The position numbers were made by a program, and so were the translations under genes. A stretch of 64,000 bases of DNA, taken from positions 868,001 through 932,000 of the forward strand of contig JAPZLL010000007.1 of NCBI GenBank assembly GCA_036250225.1, given 5' to 3'. Shown here piece by piece: positions 10,637-20,488 of this stretch. Each line of letters starts with the position of its first letter. Position 1 is the first letter of the stretch. The notes under the pieces are model-generated. The model was not told where the DNA came from. It saw only the letters and a program-made list of their open reading frames with translations, and did no database searches. The DNA comes from Cercophora sp. LCS_1. Taxonomy: Eukaryota; Ascomycota; Sordariomycetes; Sordariales; Lasiosphaeriaceae.

Positions 10637-12265
10637 CTACATCTCTTGGATCTGCCTGAGCCTTCTCAAGTCGTTATTAAGCACTCTCTCAACCTCTTCA
10701 ACGACTGGTTCAGGGTTTGGCTGTCGACCTCCCCTCCTCCGCTTGGGGGGCCTCTCGCTCGCCTCCTGAGCCTCAGCAATTGCCTCGGTGCCTGCAAACT
10801 TATCGTTTCCATCTATCTTAACCTTCTTCTTACTTCGAGGCTTTGCGGCGTCAATATCCTTCTCCATCTCTGAGATTTTGGCCTTCAAATATGCGATCTC
10901 AGCGTTCTTGGCATCCAGAGCCTCCCCTGCCTTGGCAAGGAGAGCTCTGTTGGCACGGTTGGTTGGTGAGACGAACTCTCTGGCAGTTTGGAGGCCCTCA
11001 CGGATGGCCTGCGAGCCCTGTGGTGTTTTGATGATGGTGTTCTTGACAATTGACCGCTGAATTTTTGGTGTTGAGGGGACCCGGGGCTCCTCCTCCTCGT
11101 TGAGGATTGCGGTAGGGTCGTCAAGCACCATTTCCGGCCTGATGGGCCAGATACCGGTGTTTCTGAAGCCGGAGATCACGTTTCTGGCCCTCATGCCTTC
11201 TTTGGAGGCGTCGCGATAGGCCAAAAGGAACCGTCGCTTGTTGACAGGCGCAGAGGCAGTATGGGCTGCGAGCTCCCTGGTCTTTTGGCGAAAGTAGGTC
11301 TTGACTGCACCGAAAACACTCCGGTTAAGCGGCTGGGTTTTGTGAGAGGTATGGGGAGGAAGGTAGACCAACTGGACCTTATTCTTAAAGGCAATAAGTT
11401 GGAATTCGTCGGTCAAATGGCTGGCGTGTTCGTTAAGGATCAAAAGGCGCCATTGATTAGGGTTTGACGGCTTGGTTTCTGGCAAATAGGCCTCGTTCAG
11501 CCATTTCAAGGCAATCCTGGCGTTGCTCCAGCCGGTAGGAGAATAATCGTATTCCCAACCCGGCAAATCCTCCTCGTATCTGAAACCAGATGGATACCAT
11601 TGACCTTGAAGAGAGGCCCCAGTAAAGATCACCACCGGCTTCAATCTACGGCCGTCTGCAGTCCCTGCCTCGATAACTGATACCCAAGTCGTATCATCAG
11701 AGGATATTTGGATGGCCTTCGAAGTGCAGGCATCACCAATAACCTTCCCTGCGTTGGTTTCCATCTCCTGCATGCCGTGTTCGTCCATATTGGTGATGTG
11801 GGGGGTGGTAATGTTTCTGCGCGTGACCTGCTCACGCAAATGGCTGTAGAACTTCTCGTAAGCCTCACGAGTAGAACCAGCAGCTCTTTCTGAATCCAAT
11901 AATACCGAGTTTTTGGTTTTAACTTCAGGATTGCGCTTCAAAAACCGGTCAATCCATCGTGCACCAACGCCATCCTCATCGCCGGCCTCAAGCAGGATCT
12001 GTGAGGCAAAGCCAGCGATTTGAACGCGTGACCTAGGTCGACCTACGGCCTCCTGAGCCAAGGCCCATTGAGCCACAAAGCTCTCTTGAGCTGGTGATAG
12101 CCGTTGGGCCGTTATTTTGGCGACCTTCATCGATTCGCGGCCATGCATCCGGTCGGACAGGGTGGCCGGCGGCACCCCCCAGTTGCCGGCCGCCACACGC
12201 AGAGGAACGCCTTTGGCAACTTCATCTTTTGCGGACTGGATATTTTGCTCACGCACAGTGGTCAT
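10637..12265 (-). CDS. Fot1/pogo-type transposase with two catalytic Asp positions changed to Asn
   Basis: The frame runs 542 codons from ATG 12265-12263. It has an N-terminal helix-turn-helix region (psq-like, around VPLRVAAGNWGVPPATLSD), a CENP-B/Tigger-type second DNA-binding region (~65-130, including WIDRFLKRNPEV) and a DDE_1 endonuclease domain (~165-370). The first catalytic Asp is intact (ITNMDEHGM). The second position, normally D-G/N-H-x-S-H, reads LILNEHASH. The third, normally QPLD.SVFG, reads QPLNRSVFG. The C-terminal part is Lys/Arg-rich and coiled-coil-prone. The reading frame is full length, so this is not simple decay, yet the enzyme should be unable to cleave DNA. Both changed codons read CTT AAC, where a TpG to TpA change from CTT GAC would explain the loss. 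Confidence 0.9.
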   Translation of the reverse strand: MTTVREQNIQSAKDEVAKGVPLRVAAGNWGVPPATLSDRMHGRESMKVAKITAQRLSPAQESFVAQWALAQEAVGRPRSRVQIAGFASQILLEAGDEDGVGARWIDRFLKRNPEVKTKNSVLLDSERAAGSTREAYEKFYSHLREQVTRRNITTPHITNMDEHGMQEMETNAGKVIGDACTSKAIQISSDDTTWVSVIEAGTADGRRLKPVVIFTGASLQGQWYPSGFRYEEDLPGWEYDYSPTGWSNARIALKWLNEAYLPETKPSNPNQWRLLILNEHASHLTDEFQLIAFKNKVQLVYLPPHTSHKTQPLNRSVFGAVKTYFRQKTRELAAHTASAPVNKRRFLLAYRDASKEGMRARNVISGFRNTGIWPIRPEMVLDDPTAILNEEEEPRVPSTPKIQRSIVKNTIIKTPQGSQAIREGLQTAREFVSPTNRANRALLAKAGEALDAKNAEIAYLKAKISEMEKDIDAAKPRSKKKVKIDGNDKFAGTEAIAEAQEASERPPKRRRGGRQPNPEPVVEEVERVLNNDLRRLRQIQEM

Positions 12266-12341
12266 GTCAATTTTCGTGCAGTTTGGTAAGGAATTGGGAG
12301 AGTTGTGGTGTTGAGAAGATGGGGGGTTGTCCTTGGGGGGT

Positions 12342-12391
12342 GCCGATCACGGTGTTCGGTGGGGTATGTCCGAGAGCAGGGTCCAGCTGTC
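12342..12391 (-). repeat. Right terminal inverted repeat of the Fot1-like element
   Basis: This is the reverse complement of the left repeat with 12 mismatches in 50 positions, most of them in one central 9-base block. It ends immediately before TA at 12392-12393. Confidence 0.93.
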
Positions 12392-12393
12392 TA

Positions 12394-12965
12394 TACTTGC
12401 AGTGATGAAGACCCCAGTGTCTGGCATCCGGCGCTTCATATCAGAGCTAGCGCGCGTTTGTATTGTAGGGGACCCAAGAGAGGTAATATACGTTTCATGA
12501 AGCAAAATCCCACTGATTAAATTGGAGCGATGTGTTTCGCACATGGATAGTTTGCCATGCCTTCGCCGCAGCGGTGCAGGCGGGGGCAACCGTCGGGCCG
12601 TTTCCGTGCCGACGGGAGGCAGCAAAGGGTTCGGGCCCGACTGCGACAGGCACGAACCCTATTTCCAGTCTATCTCAGCTGCCAACTATAGTATGCATGT
12701 AGGTAAGTCTAGCTATTTTGTCCGACGTGGACAGCTCCAGGGCTAGTAGTCGGATTCTTTCACACCACTCCACCCTGTGTCGTCTGGTGGTTTTGTGGCC
12801 TGGGTTCGTCGCTGAGGCCTGTCCTGTCACCAATCTGAAGCCGACGCAAAACAAGATAAAAAAGTATGCCATAAATCTTGGGCGAAATAGATTGTGCCAA
12901 ACGCTTGACCGGATATGCAGGTGATATACAAACAAAGAAAACGGGAAGTGCTGTGGTCCAAACAA
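12394..12965. other. Intergenic, 3' flank of the MCH1-type gene
   Basis: These 570 bp between the transposon and the stop codon of the MCH1-type gene should hold that gene's 3' UTR. I see no coding or RNA feature. Confidence 0.45.
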
Positions 12966-14708
12966 TTATACAACAATGCCCCTCTGTGCCCAGCCATTCT
13001 TCCCTTTCCATGCCCACAACACCAAACCGGCGGCAACCCAAACGCTCGCCGCCATGGCCCAAAACGCCGGTGCATAGCACTCAACTCCGTAGCAAAACAA
13101 ATCTTCTTCCTCGTCACCGGCCCCTTTTCCTGGGTCCGCCGCCTTGGCGCCAGCTTGGTAGACAGCCGAGTACACCAACCCCCAAATCGTGGCGCCCAGT
13201 GCCGGGAACATGGCGACAATACCCCAGTTGGTCGCAAAGTTCTCAACGCCCCAAATCACCGTGATAATGATAGGCGTCAAGCTGAAGACAGCGCCATATC
13301 CAGCGCCAATCAAGCCGGACACGATCCAGAACCGCTCGCCGTGGTTTTGGATCAAGCCCGAGGCGAGTAGAACCATGCCCAACGACAATATCCCGGCGTA
13401 AAACAAAAGAAATGCAACACGAGAGACGGAGAACCTTCCTCGCTGTAGTAGGCTCGGTGTAGAGCCAGTAAGCTGAATGTGTCGCGTCTGAGGGCTTGGC
13501 GCCAGCCAGTCGGTTAGGGACCCAGTGAGCAGCCGCACCAGGGTGCTCGTGATTCCGACGATAGAGACATGCGTAGCCGGAGAAGTGGGCGCCCCGACGA
13601 AGTGCATCGTCGGGGGATACAGCGTCTTGATGATGGTGCCCATATTGTTGATGAACGCCTCGCCAGGTCCAATCATGAAGAAGAAGCCGATGGCAAAACA
13701 CCACATGGTGTGATCCGTCAAGAACCGCCTCGTCTCAGCATTCAACACCCACTTCTTCTTCAACCGCGCCTCTTCCTCCTCGAGGTCCTTGTATGGATCG
13801 AGAATCCCGGCATCCTCATCATCAAACGGATCCGTCCTCTCAATAGCCCCATACCCCCTCTCCGCCCTGCCCGGCGTAAACACCGAGCTCCTATCCAACA
13901 ACCCACTCCTCTCCAGCTCCTCAACAGCCTCATCGATCAAATCCCTCTCATCAACAATCTTGAGTCCTAACGTCCCGACCAAGCCAACCGCAAGCAGCAA
14001 CACGGCCAAGAACACAAAAAACCGGAACACATCCACATCCCCCTTCGCCCCATCGCCCAACCTCTCGTAAAACACCCGACTCCCCACCTGACTCTGCCAC
14101 ATCCCACTCAACCCAAACGCCGCAATCGGCACCGCAAGCGCAAGACCCCTATGCTTGCCCTTTCCAAAGTTCTTGGCGCACGTCGCAACAGCGCTCATAT
14201 ACATAGAACAAGTGCCCACACCAATCGCCACGAACGCAACCACCATCCCCGCATACCCGCTCGCGTGCCCATCCGCCAGCGCCCTCTTGTATAAGCCCGC
14301 CGCCAACCCGTAGCCCGCCCCGAAGAACACACCCGCCAGCAACGACAGCGGCGCGGGTCCTACCCTATCGCACAAATACCCGAGCAGCGGAACGGGTATA
14401 TACATGGCAATGGACGCCGCGCTGGCGAGCCCGTTGACCTGGAACTGCGAATACCGCAGGCGTTCCTGGAAGATGTGCCCGTAGAGGGAGAAGACGGTGA
14501 CGGAGCCGGCGCATAGCGAGGAGAGGACGGCGGCGAAGAAGGATGTGCGGAGTTGGCGCTGGTGGACGCGACGGCGGGGGGAGGTCCCTCGGATGGGGGA
14601 GAGGGAGCGGATCGAGGCGGAGGACGCGGTGCTTGCGGGGCCGAGGGTCGAGGTTGTGTCGTCTTCGTCGGCGGGATCGCCTGGCGGAGGCGGTGCGTGT
14701 GGTGGCAT
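12966..14708 (-). CDS. MCH1: MCH1-type major facilitator transporter (probable vacuolar membrane)
   Basis: This single exon encodes 580 aa from ATG 14708-14706. About 50 disordered residues precede a two-half MFS fold with roughly six hydrophobic segments on each side of a charged central loop (~255-335, rich in Glu/Asp/Arg/Lys). Motifs I associate with the fungal MCH1 (monocarboxylate transporter homologue 1) group are LCAGSVTVFSLYGHIF in the first helix, VPLLGYLCDRVGP at the loop 2-3 signature, and CSMYMSAVATCAKNFGKGKH. Yeast Mch1 localises to the vacuole and does not restore monocarboxylate uptake, so its substrate is not established. Length and topology fit the family. The gene is divergent from the downstream F-box gene, separated by 615 bp. 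Assignment to the MFS is firm; the subfamily name is very likely. Confidence 0.88.
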   Translation of the reverse strand: MPPHAPPPPGDPADEDDTTSTLGPASTASSASIRSLSPIRGTSPRRRVHQRQLRTSFFAAVLSSLCAGSVTVFSLYGHIFQERLRYSQFQVNGLASAASIAMYIPVPLLGYLCDRVGPAPLSLLAGVFFGAGYGLAAGLYKRALADGHASGYAGMVVAFVAIGVGTCSMYMSAVATCAKNFGKGKHRGLALAVPIAAFGLSGMWQSQVGSRVFYERLGDGAKGDVDVFRFFVFLAVLLLAVGLVGTLGLKIVDERDLIDEAVEELERSGLLDRSSVFTPGRAERGYGAIERTDPFDDEDAGILDPYKDLEEEEARLKKKWVLNAETRRFLTDHTMWCFAIGFFFMIGPGEAFINNMGTIIKTLYPPTMHFVGAPTSPATHVSIVGITSTLVRLLTGSLTDWLAPSPQTRHIQLTGSTPSLLQRGRFSVSRVAFLLFYAGILSLGMVLLASGLIQNHGERFWIVSGLIGAGYGAVFSLTPIIITVIWGVENFATNWGIVAMFPALGATIWGLVYSAVYQAGAKAADPGKGAGDEEEDLFCYGVECYAPAFWAMAASVWVAAGLVLWAWKGKNGWAQRGIVV

Positions 14709-15323
14709 CGCTTTTTTTTGTCGCGCCTAGTTTTGTGGGAATCGGTTGATGGGGGGCGGTTAGGATGAGAGGTTTCGCATTGTTGTGGGTTGGAAAAGGA
14801 AGGTTTGGAGAGTGTGTTGTTTGGCTCTCTGATGACCTGGCTAATTGAGGGTGCGTCACTGTTGTTTGGGGCGTTGGCGCGCGATAAGCTTCCCCGGATT
14901 GCGCTTATCGCTCCGGTTGTGCTCCGCGAACCGAGCGAGGGGTCGTGACTGGGGATGTAGGGAATGGAAACGGGATGTTCCAGTGAGGTTTGGACAAGAA
15001 AAGGGAATGAATGACTCCTGCAGCCAGCTACTTTTGCGCTTGAGATAGCTGTAATAGGTAATCACTTCAGACGTCTTGGGTGGAATAATATATGTCTTAT
15101 ATCTTCATGGTCTGATCTACTTTTCATTCAACGTTTTACAGCTGCCAACTGACCTGGTACGGCAGGTGTTATTTCTTGTCCGCACCCCCGTATCAACTCG
15201 TTGGGCGTCAACCTCCCTTTCATCACGCAAATGCAGGCCTGTTCAGATTCCCAGCAGGATATCCCTCTTCCACTATCTTGAATTGTTTGATATTTGTCAC
15301 GACCCAACCAGGACGAAACGGCA
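14709..15323. promoter_or_regulatory. Divergent promoter region, MCH1-type / F-box gene
   Basis: These 615 bp lie between two outward-facing genes. No further gene is visible. An AT-rich stretch around 15085-15145 could be core promoter for the plus-strand gene. Confidence 0.45.
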
Positions 15324-17227
15324 ATGGCGGAGACGACTGATGTGTTCCAGCTCCTCGGGACCAGCTCCCGTGCAACCCCGCGAACGGAGCAGCTTAGAGC
15401 TTTGGTTGCCTCGTTGAGCCTCCAGGAGGCACGGGAACTATCCAAGATGTTGTCCGAGATCGACTTTCGGGTCGATATCCCTTCCAATGTCCCCGCGGAG
15501 CTCCGGCTTCTCATTGCCAACCATCTCGACATGGCAGGCTTCCTTGCTGCGCTCAGCGTCTCAAAGGGATGGCGGGAAATGTGGCTACAGGAGTCGATGA
15601 TCAAAGTCCTAGCCCATCGTCTTATTCCGGGCTTCGTCGAATATTATGACCTGAAGAAAGCGACTACGACCATGCAACCCCTCCCGCAGGAGTTTGCCAG
15701 GGCTGCCCGCAGGCGTTTGATCCGTCAGTCGGGGAAGTTTCAGAGCTGCATCACTTATTCGCTTTTACACCCGACAGTGGACAGTCCCTTTGAGTTTGCT
15801 TCCGAAAAATGCAAAGAGGAGTTCGAGACCTTCACAGCAGACTTTGATGGTGGGAGGATGGGTTTCTACTTCGCCACTCGCTACAACAACGGAAGATTCG
15901 CTTGGAAAACAGACAGGCCGGATGATCCGCGTGTTGTCGTTGACGACCTTCGGACGCAGCGCCGGAAGGTGTACGTACTTCCCAAGGAAGAGCGCGTCCT
16001 AGCTCGGCATCATGGTGCTGGAATCCATTTAGGAGCGTTAGGTGACGAGCTTCTAGTGGTACAAGCAGGACGGAGATAGTTCGTAATCCCCCTTGTTCGA
16101 GGTCGCTTATAAATCTAACACGTCCGCGCAGTTATTCTTGGCATCTGGCGACCGACCGTGTCGACTCGATCCAAATGTTCCACGGGGACGGCCCTTGGAT
16201 GGGCGAAATTACAGCAGTTGGAAATCGCGTGGCCATCCGAAACAGCCTGACCGAGTACACTATATGGACGTTTACCCGTGGATCGACGACAGTGGACACC
16301 TCGCCATACTGCCAAAGGGACCTACCCGAAGGCGTCAGGAACGCGGCCGAAATCGACCGCCGCATAATCCTGCACCCTCTTCTCGAGAACGTATACTTCC
16401 TCGTGTTCAAGAAATGGCCCCTTCCCACTGCAATAATCGTTTATGAGTTCACAAATGGGCTTCTGTCTGGAACATACAAGGGGAGTTCCGCCAACCGGAA
16501 ATTCCATCGAGGATTCTTGGATAGGTACTATTCCACAACTGAAGAGCCGCTAATCGCTGAATTGGGTGACGCAGTCTCTCCCGAACTCTACGGTGATTTC
16601 AAATACGTCCACGACCCGGGAGAAGAAGCAAACTACGGCACCCACCACTTCAATATATACACCAAGGCTTTTTCGGAGCGCCAATACCGCATCCCGGACA
16701 CAAACTACTCACGATGTAAAATCAGCACCTGGGGCGGCCAGCTTACCTATTGGCTTGAAGATACTGCTGAGGAACAGGATAAATATGGACCATTGTACCT
16801 TGGCACTGGCCCTTTACTTGGTTACTTCGACAGCACGGATTCTCCTCCACTCGGCCGTGATTACGACCTGCCGGTATTTCTCTTCGAGGCAAGCACATCC
16901 CCAGGCGAGAGTATCACACGATGCCGCACACGTTACATTGGTTACGAAGAAGAAAAGATGTTAAAGTTACCACCGCGGTCGAACGAAACCGTGGTTGATG
17001 GGGAGGATGTGGCTCCATCTGGCTACATCCCGGGAAACCCAAAGTACTACCTGCTCCCGCGCGATTATGCAAACGGTCCCACGGGTCAGGAGTACAAGGC
17101 TATCTGGCAGGACGAAGAGTTCCTCGTGGTTGAGTACGGACATCATCTTTCCATCTTTAGCTTCTTCACGGATATGGTCACAAAAAGAGAGCCTTGGGAC
17201 ATCCTAACTTCGGGGCTATTGGGATAG
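15324..17227 (+). CDS. F-box protein with a probable beta-propeller-like C-terminal region
   Basis: Two exons (15324-16078, 16132-17227) give 616 aa. The 53-nt intron has a GTTCGT donor, a CTAAC branch site and a GCAG acceptor, and removes an in-frame TAG at 16077-16079. The join reads ...QAGRRYYSWHLATDRVDSIQ, keeping frame. Residues ~54-95 form an F-box (NVPAELRLLIANHLDMAGFL...SVSKGWREMW). The rest resembles fungal F-box proteins whose large C-terminal region repeats short beta-strand motifs. It is presumably a substrate receptor for an SCF ubiquitin ligase, with unknown target. I chose the ATG at 15324 because it has a purine at -3 and G at +4; the 30-nt upstream extension in the same frame starts at TTG. 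Confidence 0.8.
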
Positions 17228-18498
17228 TTTCAAGATCAGTCAACTTCCCACTGGCATTTACATAGATCCCTCTGAACCGCATTTGATCAGGGTCACAGTC
17301 TACCTCGCGCAATGGCGCAGCCCTTTTCGCCGCCACAAAACTTGCTCCAGTGTGCATGCCCTCGATGATCCATTGGTTGCAGATGTACCTTCAAAAACAC
17401 TCCCACCGTAGCATCTCGCCCAAAATACATTCTCGGCCTGCCGATACAGCTTCATTGTCGAAGCAAATCTCAGAACCGCCTCTCATCTTCGTCATTTACG
17501 AAACGTCAGAGGCTCGCCAAGACAGCTAGGAGTGCTTCAGTCAACGTCTCTCAAGCTAAAACCAACGACGTCAGCCAAACCATCAACTCCCGGACAAAGC
17601 ACAGGCAGAGTTTCCCCCAAAATGAAGGGCAACATAATGCACTCCAGGGGTTTTTTTTTTTTTTTTAGCATTACGAGGTACTGGCTAATATTCCATGGCG
17701 TGAGTTCTAAACAACGAGGCCTTGAGTGCCTTATATCTCGAAGAGCCTTGAGCGATAGTGTTAGGCCTGTAGATAATATTTACAAGCCTATTAGAGAGAC
17801 AAGATCAAAACCTAATGAAGATAAATATCCCGCTAGCAGAACAGAGAATACCTACCCCGTGGTGGGGGCAAACATGCCCTTGTTGAAAATAAACAGAACC
17901 ATGATAGAAATAACACAGCGGTTCCAAATACTTGAGGAAGCATCAGCAAACCGCCCCTTCTTGGAAACCTTTCAAACCCCCCTGGACGCCAAACCCGTTG
18001 AGCCGTGGAACGGTAATCTCAATATCTTCCGCGCGACTCTCAAGCTAGTACGGGCTGTTTAAGGGAAGGGGTTTTACCGGTATCTGAAGAAAGAACCCCG
18101 TGCACTGAAGAGTTGGAAGCCGTTGTCCAGAGGACAAGATGGTTTCATGTTGCTTTTGTTTCCTGCGTCAGTAGGCTGTGTTGTTGGGGGCTCATAGCTA
18201 GGTCCTGGACTCTCCAAGGAGCATCCGAATACAACAAAGATATCAATAACGCCAAGCATGGTTTGCTTTCGTGAGTCGCCAGGATACCACAAATCTGAAG
18301 GCTAGCAACTGTGGTGAAACTGGTCGCTCGGGCCTCGATTTGCAAAGCAATACGCTATATCCCTGATTTTTACGGACTTGGAGATTTTGGACAGTCCTGG
18401 GAGGTAACCAACGCCTTTGCCCCCTTTCCATCCCCCGCTCTCAACTCACAGGCTCAGTTCCTAGTCCCCAGTCCCCTTCTGCTCCAACCCCCCATGTG
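17228..18498. other. Convergent intergenic region with an AT-rich, RIP-like block
   Basis: These 1.27 kb lie between the F-box gene (+) and an unknown gene (-). From about 17648 to 17860, after a run of 16 T, the composition becomes clearly TA-rich compared with its neighbours, which may mark a decayed repeat. The 176-codon open frame across it begins without ATG and has no coding character. No gene is supported. Confidence 0.4.
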
Positions 18499-19530
18499 TC
18501 AAGCCAGTGGGTCGTAGAAAGAGCTATCATCGGAGTCCTCGTCCAGAAGCCGGTCTGCTAACAACTTGGTGTTCGGGCTCGGATCGGGTTGAGGAAGGTT
18601 AGGGTCGGGACTGGACAAATGTTTGTCAATGTGGTCAATAATACCCCCGATGTCGTCTAAGACCAAACTGGCAGACAATGCCCTGGCAGCTAGGTGAAAA
18701 GTATTTGAAGCTCCCGTGTATTCACCGTCAGCCAGATCGTCCATTTTTTGGGTTTCGCGAACCAGATATTCGAGGGTCGCAATCGCATGCTTGTACATCT
18801 TGCGACTCGGCTGTCTCAAATTGTGCTTATTGAGCGAGCCTTTTTCTTTTAGTCGCGCATGAATTCCCCACAAAGTACTGTTGATCTCTGGCCAGATGAG
18901 AAAGTAGCCGCCTGATACGCAACGAGTTTCTAGGATACGCTGTCGGATTACCAATAACTCGTCCCTTACAGCTTTCGCAACAACAGTCACATCTCCCTCC
19001 CATCTCGACTTTGGGTCGATATTTTGCAGGTACCCTTTGAGGAAGAAGCCGAGAAGTTGTTTCGGGATTCTTTTGCCTAACTCTTGGAATTGGTCATCTC
19101 TGCGGAGGAGGTAATCGTGCAGCACAGCGAGCTGACGTGGCTTGATCCCATCCATGGACTGCTCGGCACCGGACTCCTAGAGAGGGCATCGTTAGCAGAT
19201 CCTTTCCTCCAGATGAACAGCGGAGGTCCTTTCTGATGGGATGACCTGGACGCTCACCAAAAGCTGCCGGGCTATCTTGTACGCATCATTGTAGTCCAGC
19301 TTTACCGAAAGGTTGAGGAACTCGTCGATCTCTTCGCTGCCCAGGACCGAATGTGGAAATTTAGCCTCGACGATGTAGCCTTTGAGCGTTTCGGCTACCC
19401 ACTTTAGCTTCTCCCAGTCTGGTAGGAAGGGACCAATCGCCAACAACCAACGTAGCCGCGTGACAAACTTCTCCTACGTCGGGCCCGGAGGGTCGCCGGA
19501 ATTGATCGGCCGGGGTCTCGCTTCGGTCAT
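18499..19530 (-). CDS. Unrecognised protein gene, two exons, one in-frame TAG at codon 19
   Basis: Exon 1 is 19530-19258 and exon 2 is 19176-18499. The 81-nt intron has a GTGAGC donor, a GCTAAC branch site and a CTCTAG acceptor, and joins ...KIARQLL to ESGAEQS... in phase. The only ATG serving exon 1 is at 19530-19528 (AAGATGACC context). It is followed 18 codons later by TAG (19476-19474), after which the same frame continues without another stop. If the TAG is decoded as Trp, the product is 316 aa. I recognise no domain. The segment after the TAG is helical-looking with many charged residues and regularly spaced leucines, ending in an acidic tail (DEDSDDSSFYDPLA). No signal peptide or membrane segment is seen. 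The gene could be a recent pseudogene, a gene whose TAG is edited in RNA, or a gene with an undetected upstream exon. Confidence 0.55.
19474..19476 (-). other. In-frame TAG (candidate UAG-to-UGG edited or nonsense codon)
   Basis: On the coding (minus) strand the context is GGGCCCGACG TAG GAG AAG. The frame before (ATG at 19530) and after it is the same, and no intron with a multiple-of-three length removes it. The adjacent acceptor-like CTACCAG would give a 59-nt intron from the overlapping GTAGGA donor and would break frame. Confidence 0.6.
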
Positions 19531-19879
19531 CTTGACTGAGGAGCTTCGTCGGCTGCTAATTGACGTCTGTAGTCAATACTAACTGATGAGGATGCTAGAA
19601 AGTCGATGTGTAAAAGCAAATTGGTGAGTAAAAACCGGGCCAGAACAATGGCCTCAACTGAACTGCGAAGGCTGGGGCATCAGACGACCTAACAGGCACC
19701 TGCAAGCCCCTCCAAAATCCGCTTCGCCATCATGGGTTGGCAAGAGCTGATATTTCATCGCTCCTTCCACAAAAATGCCCGCCACATGATCTCTCAGTCC
19801 GGACCAAACCCTGCTTTTTTTCCACCGCGAAGCTCAATCCCACACCGAAATTCGAAGGTGGGCAGCCTAGCTAAACCAA
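19531..19879. promoter_or_regulatory. Divergent promoter region of two unrecognised genes
   Basis: These 349 bp lie between the minus-strand gene starting at 19530 and the plus-strand gene starting at 19880. No gene or RNA is seen. Confidence 0.4.
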
Positions 19880-20488
19880 ATGAGCTCCAACCGCGAGGAT
19901 AAAGCCCCTAACCGCAAGGCGCCGACTCGAGTGGCGTCAACTCGTGTTGGGACCATGGGGATTACCGACACTCCCAGTGTCGCTCCTTCCACCGTCCCAC
20001 AGAATCCCTGGGAGCGACATGTCTCCAATGCCGTACAGATCAGGGAAGAGAACCGGTACCAGGCTGCGGTGGATCAACTTGTAAGCATTTATACCCTTCA
20101 AGAGAGCCTTCTACTAACTGAGTTTGCCTTTCCAAGGAGGCCAAAGTCGTCACAGAGTGGAAGGTGCGTGAGAGTTTGAACTCACTGGTCATCACGACTC
20201 GGCCTTGTTCTTCAGACTGATGTTCTGCCACAGCTCCGTACCGGTCAGAACCATGTCACGCCTGGAACAATCACTCGTCGGCATCTCACATCGGACAAAA
20301 TGCTGAGTAAGGCACTTGTTTCTGTTGGCGATGATGATGAGGATGATGTCGTCTTTATTATGGACGACGGAGAAGAGTGCGAGATGGAAAATAACAAAGA
20401 TTCGAAGGGAGGCGATACAGAGAAGCAGCGAAGCCACCGAGATGACGGCCAAGGAGAGAGCGAGAGGGAGAAGGGCAGAGGAGCTTGA
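19880..20488 (+). CDS. Small unrecognised acidic protein, three exons
   Basis: The exons are 19880-20080, 20137-20163 and 20216-20488, giving 166 aa. Introns are 56 nt (GTAAGC, ACTAACTGA branch, CCAAG) and 52 nt (GTGCGT, TTCAG), and the middle exon is only 27 nt. The N-terminal part is Lys/Arg/Thr/Pro-rich and probably disordered. A short helical segment (NPWERHVSNAVQIREENRYQ) follows. The C-terminal half has a run of Asp/Glu (DDDEDD) and ends in a charged, low-complexity Glu/Lys/Arg/Gly tail. No domain, signal peptide or membrane segment is seen. The evidence for a gene is ATG context, two canonical introns in phase and a continuous frame; there is no homology I know of. Confidence 0.55.

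Larger units (their letters stand above)
10515..12391 (-). mobile_element. Fot1-like (Tc1/mariner, pogo group) DNA transposon, complete, with TA target duplication
   Basis: The element spans 1877 bp. Both ends begin GACAGC(C/T)GGACCC reading inward and are flanked by TA (10513-10514 and 12392-12393), the target duplication expected for Tc1/mariner elements. Comparing the ends, 29 of the outermost 33 positions and 38 of the outermost 50 are identical in inverted orientation. It carries one 542-codon transposase gene on the minus strand. These dimensions match my recollection of Fusarium Fot1 (about 1.9 kb, about 44-bp terminal repeats, 542-aa transposase). It sits between the F-box and MCH1-type genes. 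Confidence 0.93.

Noticed and set aside
13100..14100. Possible intron-containing plus-strand gene opposite the MCH1-type transporter
   Set aside because: The frames follow the antisense of membrane-helix codons and have no consistent splice structure.
17532..18062. 176-codon plus-strand frame containing a run of Phe
   Set aside because: It begins without ATG, the Phe run comes from a homopolymer T tract, and it crosses the AT-rich block; no coding support.
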